Shown here piece after piece: positions 9,179 through 18,780 of a DNA stretch of 64,000 nt. The stretch covers positions 1 to 64,000 of the forward strand of contig NZ_JADEWO010000001.1 of NCBI RefSeq assembly GCF_015207605.1. Direction: 5' to 3'. The notes under the pieces were generated by a model. The model searched no databases. It saw only the letters and a program-made list of their open reading frames with translations, and was not told the origin of the DNA. Source of the stretch: Oculatella sp. LEGE 06141. Its GTDB lineage: Bacteria; Cyanobacteriota; Cyanobacteriia; Elainellales; Elainellaceae. Within the stretch, counting starts at the first letter, position 1. The number at the start of each line of letters is the position of its first letter. Both the position numbers and the translations under genes were made by a program.

Positions 9179-10519
9179 TTACTCACCTGTAATCGACAAA
9201 CTGTCAATCCAGATCCGGGGGCAGACCCCTGATCCAGTGAATTCAGCGTTGGGTTCCACAAAGATGATGGATTTCAGCACCTCCCGGAAATCGCCAGCAA
9301 CCGTTGCAGACTCAATACTAATGCGCTTGCCCCGGTTCACTAACCAGCCATCAAACGGCAACGAGAACGACCCCTGAAGCGATTGCACCCCCGCATGAAG
9401 GGCTTGCAGATCGTCTACAAAAATGACGTTCTCAGCCGTATCCAGGCTGTAGGTTTGTTCGGTCGAGGTGCCCGGCATCACATGAAAGAAGTGAGGGCTA
9501 ACGCTTACCTTAGAACCAATTCCCGCATGTCCGGTGGGTTGAGCGCCCATTCGCTTGGCCGTTCCCGCACTGTGCAAAAAGTTGGACAGCACGCCTTCGG
9601 TAATGAGCGGAATTCGCCGGGTCGGTGTTCCCTCTCCGTCAAAGGTTTCGCCACCCACGTTGTCTGGATGCAGCGCATCATCATAGACAGATAGCAGCGG
9701 AGATGCCAGTTGGCTCCCCAGCGAATCAGCGGTTGAAAGGCTCTGGTTATCCAGAATACTTTGAGCGTTAAACAGGTTAGAGAAAGCCCCCAACAAACTC
9801 AAAAACGCATCAGGCGAGAAGACCACCCGATATTTGCCTGTCTTCACCTTCTCATAGTTCAAATGGCTAATGGTCTTCTCTGCCGCCTCTTTGAGGCAGC
9901 CTTCGACATCCAGCCGGGTGACGCTGGGACTCACCCGAAACGCACCAGCGCTGCGGGGCTTTTTGCCATCTTCTTCTGTCTTGCTGTAAAGATAAATTGA
10001 GGCATAAGAATGAGCTTCTTGCCGTGCCGCTCCTTCGCTGTTGAGATAGAAGCGATCGATATCCCGCTGTGCCAACCCGTTGTAGGGCACCCCTTTAATC
10101 GCCGGGTGAGCTGCCGTCAGCTCTTTTTCAGCCTTGATCAGCGTTTCGATAAGCTGATCCACCGGAGCCTGCGGCGCTGTTTCTTCCAAGTGATGGGAAA
10201 TGGGCGCGGTCGATTCAGGGCTAAAGTCAGGCGCATTGTCTTTCACGCCGAACTCGCTGGCTTCATGGGCAGTCTTGAGAGCCAGCTCAATGCCGCTGGG
10301 ATCAAGGTCAGTCGTTGTGGCAACCCCTACCGTTTTGTCAGCATTCCACACTCGCACCATAATGGCCGAGCGGTTGGATGCCTTAACCTGTTTCGGTTCG
10401 CCCTCATCGACTTGAACACTGGTTTCATCGATTGAGGAACCCGAAATATCAAATTTGTTGATGCCAAGCTGGTGGGCGATCGAGCGAGTCTGTTCGACCA
10501 GTTTTGTAATATCCGTCAT
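9179..10519 (-). CDS. pmbA: TldD/PmbA-family protein, TldE (PmbA) subunit
   Basis: A 446-residue member of the modulator-of-gyrase family. TldE/PmbA partners TldD in a heterodimeric metalloprotease that cuts unfolded peptides and matures some RiPPs and the CcdA antitoxin. The sequence follows the TldE pattern: an N-terminal SVQVDEGEPKQVKASN domain and a C-terminal GVQSLQGSFSLPFDGWLVNRG. It lacks the HExxxH metal site, as expected for this subunit. It begins 39 bp after the tldD stop, so the two genes form an operon. The ATG start at 10519 is well placed. Confidence 0.92.
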   Translation of the reverse strand: MTDITKLVEQTRSIAHQLGINKFDISGSSIDETSVQVDEGEPKQVKASNRSAIMVRVWNADKTVGVATTTDLDPSGIELALKTAHEASEFGVKDNAPDFSPESTAPISHHLEETAPQAPVDQLIETLIKAEKELTAAHPAIKGVPYNGLAQRDIDRFYLNSEGAARQEAHSYASIYLYSKTEEDGKKPRSAGAFRVSPSVTRLDVEGCLKEAAEKTISHLNYEKVKTGKYRVVFSPDAFLSLLGAFSNLFNAQSILDNQSLSTADSLGSQLASPLLSVYDDALHPDNVGGETFDGEGTPTRRIPLITEGVLSNFLHSAGTAKRMGAQPTGHAGIGSKVSVSPHFFHVMPGTSTEQTYSLDTAENVIFVDDLQALHAGVQSLQGSFSLPFDGWLVNRGKRISIESATVAGDFREVLKSIIFVEPNAEFTGSGVCPRIWIDSLSITGE

Positions 10520-10558
10520 AGTTCATGTTCTCAGTTGAAAGTGCCTGGAAAGCTCGGT

Positions 10559-12043
10559 TTAGCGCCCACCCACCGTGATCGCGTCTACCTTAATATGGGG
10601 CTGACCAACCGTGACATAAATGCTGCCGCTTACCGAACCACAGAACCCAGCAGCCAACCCCAGATCGTTCGAGCACATCGAAATCCGATTCATGATTTCT
10701 TTGGCTTCTCCGATCAGCGTGGCTCCCTTCAGCGGCTTGGTAATTTTGCCGTTCTCGATCAAATAGGCTTCATCCACCGCAAAGTTGAATTGTCCGGTTG
10801 CACCAACGCTGCCGCCGCCCATCTTCTTGCAGTAAATGCCTTTGTCAATAGACGCAAACAGTTCGTCAATGGCATAGTCACCCGGCGCAATGTAGGTGTT
10901 ACGCATCCGGGACGCTGCCGCAAACGCATAGCTTTGACGACGACCGCTGCCCGTCCGCGGGTGCCCCGTGCGAGCCGCCCCGGCGCGATCGGCCAGGAAG
11001 TTTTTAAGGATACCATTTTCAATCAACAGCGTCCGCTGAGCGGGCATCCCCTCATCATCCATATCAATCGTGCCAAAGGCATCGGTAGATAAGCCCTCAT
11101 CCCAGGCTGTCAGGCTCTCGTGGGCAATTTTAGTTTCTTTTTTATCCGCAAACGGAGTCGTCTTGCGCTCAATTTGCGTCGTTTCCAGCAGGTGGCCGCA
11201 GGCTTCATGGAAGATCACTCCACCAAACTGATTAGCCATGATGATGGGATAGGAACCCGACTCAACATAGTCGGCATACAGCATGACTCCAGCAGACTCC
11301 GCCACTTCCTCTGCGCTCGCGTCGTAGTCCCAATTGCGGAGAAATTGGGGTTGCCCTGTACTGCCCAATCGCTTGCTAATGGAGGAGCGATGCGCGCCAT
11401 CGGCACAAAGAAGGCTGTATCCCACGGATTGCGTCAGGCGAATATCTCTGGCAAAGGTGCCGTCGCTGGCGGCCACCAAAACTTCCTGCCAGTCGCGGAA
11501 GTAGGAGGCTCGGCGAGACTGCACATGCTTAGCCTTCGTGTTGAGCTTGGTGTTAGCCACCAGCAACACATCGCCCATTTCTCGCATAGAGCTACAGTCG
11601 GCCAGCCAATGCTCTTTGCCGCGCAGCGTTGCATAATCTCGTAAGGGTTCCAGGTTAATTTCAGGAACAAAGGCATTTGGCCCCGGTAGGTGAAGCCCCA
11701 TAATGGCCAGAGCTTTTTCCAGAGCAGCCTTTAAGCCAGAAAAGGAAAGGTCATTAGTGCTAACGTAACAGTCGGCCTGTTTGCGGAAGACGCGGACACC
11801 AGCCCCAGTAGACAGTCGTGGTGAAATGCTGGTAATGGCATCGTCTTCGGCCAGACAGCTAATGTAGTTGTCCCGCTCCAGAAAGAATTCGATAAAGTCT
11901 GCACCTGCCGCACGTCCTAGCCCCAGCAAAGTGGATAAAGGAGCGCCCCATGTGTCATCGAAGCGATCGCGGGTTGAAGTGTAGCGAAGCGTTGGTAATT
12001 CTTTAGAAAGCAACAGAGTGCTTGAGGGCATCGAGAGCGTCAT
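10559..12043 (-). CDS. tldD: Metalloprotease TldD (catalytic subunit)
   Basis: A 494-residue protein containing the TldD zinc motif HEACGH (HExxxH) at residues 279-284, in the context [15 protein letters not shown]. The later [19 protein letters not shown] and [24 protein letters not shown] segments are characteristic of the family. TldD is the active protease subunit of the TldD/TldE complex, which degrades small unfolded peptides in the cytosol. It is the first gene of the tldD-pmbA pair. An upstream in-frame start would change only a few residues, and [19 protein letters not shown] is accepted as the N-terminus. Confidence 0.95.
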   Translation of the reverse strand: MTLSMPSSTLLLSKELPTLRYTSTRDRFDDTWGAPLSTLLGLGRAAGADFIEFFLERDNYISCLAEDDAITSISPRLSTGAGVRVFRKQADCYVSTNDLSFSGLKAALEKALAIMGLHLPGPNAFVPEINLEPLRDYATLRGKEHWLADCSSMREMGDVLLVANTKLNTKAKHVQSRRASYFRDWQEVLVAASDGTFARDIRLTQSVGYSLLCADGAHRSSISKRLGSTGQPQFLRNWDYDASAEEVAESAGVMLYADYVESGSYPIIMANQFGGVIFHEACGHLLETTQIERKTTPFADKKETKIAHESLTAWDEGLSTDAFGTIDMDDEGMPAQRTLLIENGILKNFLADRAGAARTGHPRTGSGRRQSYAFAAASRMRNTYIAPGDYAIDELFASIDKGIYCKKMGGGSVGATGQFNFAVDEAYLIENGKITKPLKGATLIGEAKEIMNRISMCSNDLGLAAGFCGSVSGSIYVTVGQPHIKVDAITVGGR

Positions 12044-12141
12044 CGGCGATCGTCCTTCAGCGGGTAAACGGTTAGGCTAACTGAAACTTGGTAGAATCCA
12101 GCCTATCCCAGTCTAGCAAACGCCTCTATGCCTCGCCGGAC

Positions 12142-14739
12142 TCACGCGTCCTGTGGAGGTTGAGCGCTGCTGAGTTGCCGGGGAAACCGTAACGCAAAGG
12201 TGGTGGAGTTGTTGCCGCTTTCCGCCTGAATCGATGCCCCCAAATATTCTGTCCGCTTTTTGACCAGAGCCAGCCCTAACCCTGTACCTGTGTATCGCCA
12301 GGGATCGTGATTGGGAACCCGGTAAAACTTATCGAAAATATGGGGCAACTCAACGGACGGAATTTCAACCCCAACATTGCTAACACTCAGAAAGATCGCT
12401 TCAGCCGTCGCCCACGCTGCAATTCCAATCGTGCCACCCACAGGCGTGTAGGTACAGGCGTTGTTCAGGAGTTCGCTCAGGATGTGGCTAAGAATGGATA
12501 AATCGGTGGTCAAGGCCGGTAAATCTGCTGGAATATCGATTTGCAATATCTGCTGCCGCTCATTGATCCGATCTTGAAATAGCTCAACCGCAAAGGGAAT
12601 CCATGCTTGCAGGTTCACAGCACCCAGCACCAGGGGTTCGGTTCCGGCATCCAGGTGGGGAAACCCCAACAGATCGTCTACTAGTTTAATTTCGCGCTTG
12701 CATTCTTCTCGCAAAATTTGAAAGTATCGTGCCACTTGACTGGTCGCCATATCGAGCGTTCCTTGCTGGTGGGCAACTACTTCCAGCATCTGTACCGCCA
12801 TGATGATATTAGCCAGTGGCGTTCGCAATTCGTGAGAAATAGTGCTTAAAAAATCCTCTTTCAGGCGGTTGAGCCGTTCCAGTTCGCGCACCTGAACCTG
12901 AGAAGCTGCATAGAGCTGAGCCTGACGCATGGCGATCGCACACTGGTTGGCAACCTGCTGAAGCAGCCGCAACTCCTGTTCGCTAAAGATGCGATCGCTG
13001 TGGTCAATCAACCAGAGATCACCAATTACGCCCTGATCGTCCAAGATTGGGCTGGCCAAAATACTAGCTCGCGACTCCGGCGAATGGGCGGTAAGGGGGC
13101 AACACTGCAACGGCTGCCCCCGCAAAATCTGCTCGTATTCTGGAGAATCGGCCTGCTGCTCGGTTCGTCCCGGCATTGGGGCGATCGGACTGACGTATTC
13201 AGACTGAATCGTAAAGGTTCCTTGTTCGGCACTATAGAACGCAGCGCTGCAACAGCCCACCCCCAGAGCGATCGCTAAATTTCGCACGGCGGTCTGCAAG
13301 ATATGATTATCGTCCAGGCTATCTCGCACGCTATCGGCAATGCGCTTGAGCGTTGCTTCAAACTCAAAAGCACGTTCCAACGTTGTTGTGCGGTCTTGCA
13401 CCTGCTGCGCCAGTTCCACGTTTAACCGTTGCACCTGTTGGTAGCGTTGAGCTTGCTGAATAGCGATCGCCACATGCCTTACAAGCTGCTGTAGCACGTC
13501 TATTTCCCACGGTTGCCAATTGCGCTGAGTCTGAACCTGATGCACAATCAACACGCCCCAGAGGCTACCAGATTGCTGAATTGGAACCGTAATTTGGGAT
13601 TGAACATTGAGCTGGCGTAAATCATCTAGATACTCTGGATGCTGGTTCAGGTACTCATCCTGGTTGATATCCGAGCTAACCTGCACATGCCCCTGACTGA
13701 AGGCTTGATGCAGTGCTGGCGCAAAGGAGTGTCCTGCAAACCCAGATGGCTCCGATGTCGTGGTGCCCATTCGCGCAAATGCCGCCGCTTCGGCTGCAAT
13801 CGTACCGGGGCGATCGCGTTCTAGTTGATATATCAGAACGCGATCAACAGACAGCAGACGGCACACTTCAGCCACCGTTGTCCTGAGAATGGTTTCTAAA
13901 TCAAGCGACTCTCGAATCCGCTGTGCCGTATCGCTAACCAACCGTTCGCGTTCGGCCTGTTGGCGCAGGGCTTGTTCTAACTGAATGCGCTCCGACACAT
14001 CTTGAAAAACAATAATCCCGCCAGTTACATCTCCTTGTTGGTTGCGAATGGGTGCAGCGGTATCGCCAATCGGGGTTTCCGCGCCGTCTTTTGTCCGCAG
14101 CAAGCAATCCTGGGGCAACCGCACGTTGATGCCCTGTTGCATGGCACGCAACACCGGGTTAGCAATGGCTTCTCGGGTTTTGGCATTGATTAAGTCTAAA
14201 ACCCGACTCGACGATTCACCAATTGCCTCTGGCTGCCGCCAGCCCGTGAGGTCTTCGGCTACGGGATTGATGAAGGTAATACAGCCATCAGAATCAGTGG
14301 CGATCGCCCCATCTCCAATACTCGCCAGAGTCGTTGCTAGACGTTGCTCCGATTCTCTCAGCCGTTTTTCAAGCTGATGACGATGGAGCGCGATCGCAAT
14401 GGCCGTTTGCAGTTCTTTTTCTTGAAATGGCTTAATGATGTAACCAAACGGTTCAGACATCATCGCCCGATGCAGGGTCGAGTCATCCGTATGGGCTGTG
14501 ATGTAGATGACAGGAATATCAAAATATTCACGAATTTGCTGTGCCGCCGCCACACCATCAATGTTGCCTTCCAGCCGAATATCCATCAGCACCAGGTCAG
14601 GCCGGGTTTCACCAGTCACTTGAATGACATCGGAACCTGAAGCCACACTTCCTAAAACCGTATGCCCCAGGTGTTCTAGTGCTTCTCTGAGGTACCAGGC
14701 AGCAACGCTTTCATCTTCAGCAACAACAATTCTTGCCAC
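12142..14739 (-). CDS. Hybrid sensor histidine kinase: REC-PAS-GAF-GAF-HisKA-HATPase
   Basis: An 865-residue soluble kinase. It starts with a receiver domain (1-120; phospho-acceptor Asp53 in LVLMDIRLEG, plus YITAHTDD and the lysine in IIKPF). A coiled coil and PAS domain follow (about 125-255, GDGAIATDSDGCITFINP). Next is a GAF domain (about 270-435, with RVLIYQLERDRPGTIAAEA, close to phytochrome-like GAFs). A second coiled coil and GAF follow (about 450-610), then HisKA with His636 in ISHELRTPLANI and a HATPase domain (TGTGLGLALVKK). There are no membrane segments, so it senses an internal or soluble signal. The first GAF lacks an obvious bilin-binding Cys-His, so light sensing is unproven. 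No partner regulator is adjacent. Confidence 0.93.
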   Translation of the reverse strand: MARIVVAEDESVAAWYLREALEHLGHTVLGSVASGSDVIQVTGETRPDLVLMDIRLEGNIDGVAAAQQIREYFDIPVIYITAHTDDSTLHRAMMSEPFGYIIKPFQEKELQTAIAIALHRHQLEKRLRESEQRLATTLASIGDGAIATDSDGCITFINPVAEDLTGWRQPEAIGESSSRVLDLINAKTREAIANPVLRAMQQGINVRLPQDCLLRTKDGAETPIGDTAAPIRNQQGDVTGGIIVFQDVSERIQLEQALRQQAERERLVSDTAQRIRESLDLETILRTTVAEVCRLLSVDRVLIYQLERDRPGTIAAEAAAFARMGTTTSEPSGFAGHSFAPALHQAFSQGHVQVSSDINQDEYLNQHPEYLDDLRQLNVQSQITVPIQQSGSLWGVLIVHQVQTQRNWQPWEIDVLQQLVRHVAIAIQQAQRYQQVQRLNVELAQQVQDRTTTLERAFEFEATLKRIADSVRDSLDDNHILQTAVRNLAIALGVGCCSAAFYSAEQGTFTIQSEYVSPIAPMPGRTEQQADSPEYEQILRGQPLQCCPLTAHSPESRASILASPILDDQGVIGDLWLIDHSDRIFSEQELRLLQQVANQCAIAMRQAQLYAASQVQVRELERLNRLKEDFLSTISHELRTPLANIIMAVQMLEVVAHQQGTLDMATSQVARYFQILREECKREIKLVDDLLGFPHLDAGTEPLVLGAVNLQAWIPFAVELFQDRINERQQILQIDIPADLPALTTDLSILSHILSELLNNACTYTPVGGTIGIAAWATAEAIFLSVSNVGVEIPSVELPHIFDKFYRVPNHDPWRYTGTGLGLALVKKRTEYLGASIQAESGNNSTTFALRFPRQLSSAQPPQDA

Positions 14740-15640
14740 GAGTACTGGTTCTGCGTCTTAAAAATACACTGCAATAATCGATGCTTAAACAAATAAATAT
14801 TCCTCAAACGACTGCAATAGTAACGATTTCCAACAGCCAGGTGAGGTTAGTGAAGCAGTACAGATCCCTGACGGCAATGGCGACTGACTGGCGGACAGTA
14901 CTTGATATATGGAGTTAAGAGATGCAGCACACGCTAGAACATGGATGATACCAGATATACGCGTGCCAACCAGGCAATTTCGAACTAAACCCAACTGAGA
15001 TCCAGTGCGAATTTTACGGTGGGACGCGGTGTGTTGCAACACTCAATAGCCATAATGTCAGTTGAGCCTTGCTATTCAAGGGTATAGCCATACGATATCG
15101 CATTAGCCTAGCACTCGTTTGCCGTCATTTTATGTGTTGCGGTGGGCGTGTGTTGCACCAAACCATCATCTACCGCTGAAACGACGGCAAACCAGAATGA
15201 GCCATGCGGTTATCACTGTGTTGCAAGGAGTCGGCTGTCTATTTCCGTTAGGGGAGCATTTTGCGAAACGTCCCGACAAAAAGGCATCAAATTACCACCG
15301 CTAACCCCTGAAACGAGAGCAGTGGGACACACCGTTAGAGCCGACAGGATTGGAGGCGTTCAGGGCGACAGAAGCAAGGCGTTTGACTGATGGGTGCCTG
15401 CGATCGCCCCCTGTTGCTCGATCGTGTCATCTTGACCTATCAAATCGAGCGGCTTGCTGATGCAGATAATTGTTTTGCAAAACAATTTTCGCAAGTCTAC
15501 CAGGATAACACTGCTATAACCGCAATCTCCCCGCTAAGGAAGCGTTACTTTCAGCGCCAAAAGCAACAGGAGTGACTGGATTAGCGTGTGTTAATTGAGG
15601 TTGAACCACGGCATGAGCTAACCGAAAGCAATCCTCCCCA
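14740..15640. other. 901-bp non-coding region with palindromes and TGTGTTGC repeats
   Basis: No convincing gene was found. The small open frames at 14785-15042 (minus) and 15119-15575 (plus) encode compositionally random peptides. The octamer TGTGTTGC occurs four times within 195 bp, at 15030, 15133, 15149 and 15217. The first lies in the 12-bp palindrome GTGTTGCAACAC at 15031-15042. A perfect 20-bp palindrome lies at 15468-15487. An unannotated RNA or a decayed gene is possible. Confidence 0.45.
15468..15487. promoter_or_regulatory. 20-bp perfect palindrome AATTGTTTTGCAAAACAATT
   Basis: An exact, spacerless inverted repeat, strongly AT-rich except for the central GC. It is not followed by a T run on either strand, so it is not an obvious terminator. 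It sits about 150 bp beyond the stop of the gene at 15641-16123. It may be an operator or a hairpin remnant. No regulator is identifiable. Confidence 0.35.
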
Positions 15641-16123
15641 TTAGTCGTCTTCGGGCAATGCAAGCGCCTGATCTAACACAGTCAACGATTGCTGGGCTTC
15701 GGCTCGTGCCTCTTGATAACGCGAATGGGCTTGAGCAAAGGACTTTAGGGTCTTGAATCCTTCTTTCAGGGTATCAAACACCTCTGAGTCAGATTCGTCT
15801 TCACTCAACAGCGTATCTAGATGAGGACGCACCTTTCTGGCTTCAGCCCGTAGGGTTTGAGCCTTTTGCTTTAGGGTGGCAAAAGTACTTAGAACCTGAA
15901 TGGCATGGTTGACCGCATCATCGGCTTCAGTTGTCACGGGAGATAATTCTTTCACTTCAATAAATTGCTGGGGGCCAAACCCATCTGAAAGATCAGTAGG
16001 AAGTTCGCCTGCTTCCATTAATTCAAGCAGCTGATCCATCGCCTTATCACGGGCTTTTGTTGAATCTTTGCCGGGAATGTCGATGACTACTTCTGGACTT
16101 TGGATGAGTGTATATTGAACCAT
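15641..16123 (-). CDS. Small acidic, helical protein of unknown function
   Basis: A 160-residue protein. The frame is open 46 codons further upstream, but that extension is compositionally different, and MVQYTLIQSPEVVIDIPGKD at 16123 is the better start. The body has an opening strand segment, then long charged helices (KARDKAMDQLLELMEAGELP; LKQKAQTLRAEARKV; ARAEAQQSLTVLDQALALPE) that probably form a coiled coil. There is no signal peptide or known motif. It is divergent from the ABC exporter, with a 218-bp gap. It may belong to a conserved cyanobacterial family, but no function can be named. Confidence 0.6.
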   Translation of the reverse strand: MVQYTLIQSPEVVIDIPGKDSTKARDKAMDQLLELMEAGELPTDLSDGFGPQQFIEVKELSPVTTEADDAVNHAIQVLSTFATLKQKAQTLRAEARKVRPHLDTLLSEDESDSEVFDTLKEGFKTLKSFAQAHSRYQEARAEAQQSLTVLDQALALPEDD

Positions 16124-16341
16124 AGTGCTGCAAAGTACATTTGTACTGATATATCCTGAGTTTATTGTAGTTCCTGTTGGGCTAGAGAGTCCGGTTCCAG
16201 GCTTGAGGAAGTGGATTGGATTAGACCTGAACCCTGAACCTGCTACTGGGTAACGTATCACTGACGGGGGTTACTAAAACTTCCTCTGCATCGCAATATG
16301 CCAGCACAGGACGATCGCTCGAATCACCTAAATTAGACAAT

Positions 16342-17325
16342 ATGGCAATTATTACAGTCAAAGACCTGAGCAAAGTGTATCCTGTTGCGGTCAAAGATCC
16401 AGGTCTCAAAGGCACATTACGGCATTTCTTTCATCGCACCTACCGTTCGGTGCCTGCGGTGCAATCGGTTTCGTTTCAGATTGACCCTGGGGAAGTGGTG
16501 GGTTTCCTGGGGCCAAACGGAGCCGGAAAAACCACTACCCTGAAGATGCTGACGGGGTTGATTCACCCCTCGAATGGGTCAATCGCAGTGGCAGGGCATG
16601 TTCCCTTTCAGCGTGAAGCCAATTTTCTGCAAAAAATCACCCTGGTGATGGGACAAAAACAGCAATTGATTTGGGACTTGCCCATGCTCGATTCCCTCAA
16701 AATCAATGCGGCCGTTTATGGCATCTCCGAGCGAGAATTTCGCCACCGCCTGGGAGAATTGACCGAAATGCTCACCCTGGAAGAAAAACTGACGCAGCCC
16801 GTCCGTAAACTTTCCCTGGGCGAACGGATGAAAGCCGAACTGCTAGCGGCGTTAATTCATCGGCCTAATGTGCTGTTTCTAGACGAGCCAACCCTGGGGC
16901 TGGATGTAAACGCGCAGGTTAGCGTGCGCGAATTCTTGCGGGAATACAATCGCCGCTATGGAGCAACCGTGCTGCTAACCAGTCACTACATGGCCGACAT
17001 CACCGCATTGTGTCAACGCGTGCTGTTAATTTACGCTGGGCGTTTGATTTATGACGGCGATTTAGAAGGGTTGCTCGATCGCTTTGCGCCTTATCGCGAG
17101 GTCACCCTGGAACTGGGCAACGAGCGATCGCCCGCCGAACTTGAATCCTACGGTGAACTGAAGCAGGTAAACGGGCGTATTGTTCGCTTCATTGTCCGCC
17201 AGGAAGCGCTAACAAAAACCGTTGCGCGTCTCCTTGCCAACCTGGATGTGATTGACCTCACAGTGGCCGAACCCCCCATAGAAGAAGTGATTGGGCAGGT
17301 GTTTCAAACAGGAGCGATCGCATGA
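16342..17325 (+). CDS. ABC-2-type exporter, ATP-binding subunit
   Basis: A 327-residue ATPase. Walker A is GPNGAGKTT, the signature LSLGERMKAELLAALIH, Walker B VLFLDEPTLGL, and the H-loop lies in LLTSHYMADI. About 100 extra C-terminal residues are typical of the ABC-2 subfamily that works with DUF990-like permeases (natA/YhaQ-like). It likely exports a lipid, polysaccharide or drug, and the substrate cannot be told. Its stop overlaps the permease start in ATGA, showing translational coupling. Confidence 0.9.
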   Translation: MAIITVKDLSKVYPVAVKDPGLKGTLRHFFHRTYRSVPAVQSVSFQIDPGEVVGFLGPNGAGKTTTLKMLTGLIHPSNGSIAVAGHVPFQREANFLQKITLVMGQKQQLIWDLPMLDSLKINAAVYGISEREFRHRLGELTEMLTLEEKLTQPVRKLSLGERMKAELLAALIHRPNVLFLDEPTLGLDVNAQVSVREFLREYNRRYGATVLLTSHYMADITALCQRVLLIYAGRLIYDGDLEGLLDRFAPYREVTLELGNERSPAELESYGELKQVNGRIVRFIVRQEALTKTVARLLANLDVIDLTVAEPPIEEVIGQVFQTGAIA

Positions 17326-18122
17326 AGCGTGCAGTGCGTTCGGCTATTCGCAAAGCGAGAGCGCTGCTCTCGGTCTACTATGCCTACATGCTGGAATATC
17401 GGGCAGAGCTGTTGCTGTGGGTGTTGTCGGGCACTTTACCGCTAATCTTGATGGGCGTTTGGATTAAAGCCTCACAGCAAGGGCAGTTTGGCTTATCGCC
17501 GTTGGATTTTGTTCGCTATTTTTTAGCGGTTTTTTTGGTGCGGCAGTTCAGCGTGGTCTGGGTCATTTGGGAGTTTGAACGAGAAATTGTAGAAGGCAAG
17601 CTGTCGTTTCGCTTACTGCAACCTCTCGATCCGGGGTGGCACCACTTTGCCGCTCACTTTGCCGAACGGTTTGCCCGATTGCCCTTTGCCATTGCGCTGG
17701 TAACTCTGTTTTTTCTGCTGTATCCCGATGCGTTTTGGATACCCAGTCTGCCACGGCTGCTGTTAACGCTGCTAACGGTATTCATGGCATTTGTGCTGCG
17801 CTTCATCATGCAGTACACCTTTGCTATGTTTGCGTTCTGGACAGAACGAGCCAGCGCCATCGAACAATTTTGGTTTCTGTTTTATTTGTTTCTTTCGGGG
17901 ATGATTGCACCGCTTGAGGTCTTCCCACCCGTGATGCAGCGTATTGTTCAGTGGACTCCGTTCCCTTACATGATTCATTTTCCGGCCAGTATTCTAATTG
18001 GCTTACCCGTGAATGTAGTGCAGGGGCTATTCATTACTCTGGGTTGGATGCTGTTGTTTTTTGCCATTAACCGCTGGCTGTGGAAAAAGGGACTAAAACA
18101 ATACTCCGGCATGGGTGCCTAA
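17322..18122 (+). CDS. ABC-2-type exporter, permease subunit
   Basis: A 266-residue protein with about six hydrophobic segments ([100 protein letters not shown]). The [15 protein letters not shown] and [15 protein letters not shown] segments resemble the PF06182/DUF990 ABC-2 permeases. In that family two different permeases usually follow the ATPase. Only one is present here, so the partner is either elsewhere or this one forms a homodimer. It starts at the ATG inside the ATPase stop overlap. Confidence 0.85.
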   Translation: MKRAVRSAIRKARALLSVYYAYMLEYRAELLLWVLSGTLPLILMGVWIKASQQGQFGLSPLDFVRYFLAVFLVRQFSVVWVIWEFEREIVEGKLSFRLLQPLDPGWHHFAAHFAERFARLPFAIALVTLFFLLYPDAFWIPSLPRLLLTLLTVFMAFVLRFIMQYTFAMFAFWTERASAIEQFWFLFYLFLSGMIAPLEVFPPVMQRIVQWTPFPYMIHFPASILIGLPVNVVQGLFITLGWMLLFFAINRWLWKKGLKQYSGMGA

Positions 18123-18171
18123 GCTGTTAAGATCGGAAATTACGCTGACTCAATTTTGCGATCGCCCTACC

Positions 18172-18690
18172 ATGAAACATACGCTTTCCGTCTTAGTTGA
18201 AGATGAAGCGGGAGTTCTGAGCCGCATTGCAGGCTTATTTGCCCGCCGTGGATTTAATATCGAAAGTTTGGCGGTCGGGCCAGCAGAGCAAGTAGGCATC
18301 TCGCGGATCACGATGGTAGTGCCAGGAGACGATCGGGCGATCGAGCAAGTCACCAAACAGCTTTATAAGCTGATTAGCGTCATTAAAGTGAACGACATCA
18401 CAGAAGTGCCCTGTGTAGAGCGGGAGCTGATGCTGCTTAAGGTCAATGCCGCTGGTTCTACCCGTTCTGAAGTCATTGAACTGGCGCAAATCTTTCGGGC
18501 ACGCGTGGTAGATGTGGGCGAAGATTCGCTGACGCTAGAAGTAGTGGGCGATCCTGGCAAGATGGTGGCGATCGTGCAAGTGCTGAATCGGTTCGGCATT
18601 CGCGAAATTGCCCGCACCGGGAAAATTGCCCTGGTTCGCGAGTCGGGGGTCAATACCGAATATCTCAAATCGCTTGAGGCCAAAATTTAA
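18172..18690 (+). CDS. ilvN: Acetolactate synthase, small (regulatory) subunit
   Basis: A 172-residue protein. An N-terminal ACT domain ([32 protein letters not shown]) and a C-terminal ALS_ss_C domain ([19 protein letters not shown] through [18 protein letters not shown]) match IlvN/IlvH along the full length. It binds valine and activates and feedback-regulates IlvB in branched-chain amino acid synthesis. The frame extends 19 codons upstream and would overlap the permease gene, but the conserved start is the ATG at 18172. No ilvB is adjacent, as is usual in cyanobacteria. Confidence 0.97.
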   Translation: MKHTLSVLVEDEAGVLSRIAGLFARRGFNIESLAVGPAEQVGISRITMVVPGDDRAIEQVTKQLYKLISVIKVNDITEVPCVERELMLLKVNAAGSTRSEVIELAQIFRARVVDVGEDSLTLEVVGDPGKMVAIVQVLNRFGIREIARTGKIALVRESGVNTEYLKSLEAKI

Positions 18691-18708
18691 ACCCGTCACA
18701 ACTAGCCT

Positions 18709-18742
18709 AAAAAAGCGGTGGTGCTGTAATAGCACCACCGCT
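18709..18742 (-). terminator. Intrinsic terminator of clpC
   Basis: A perfect 12-bp stem (AGCGGTGGTGCT / AGCACCACCGCT) with a 5-nt loop at 18714-18742. On the minus strand it is followed by six T residues (A run at 18709-18714). It lies 38 bp past the clpC stop and just beyond the convergent ilvN stop, so it may insulate both genes. Confidence 0.85.
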
Positions 18743-18780
18743 CGTTGATTAAACTGACTCAGCGTCCAAGAACGGAGTTG

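Noticed and set aside
10472-11644. Plus-strand open frames of 206 and 174 codons opposite tldD
   Set aside because: Both are shadows of tldD; they show no domain features and the tldD frame is conserved throughout.
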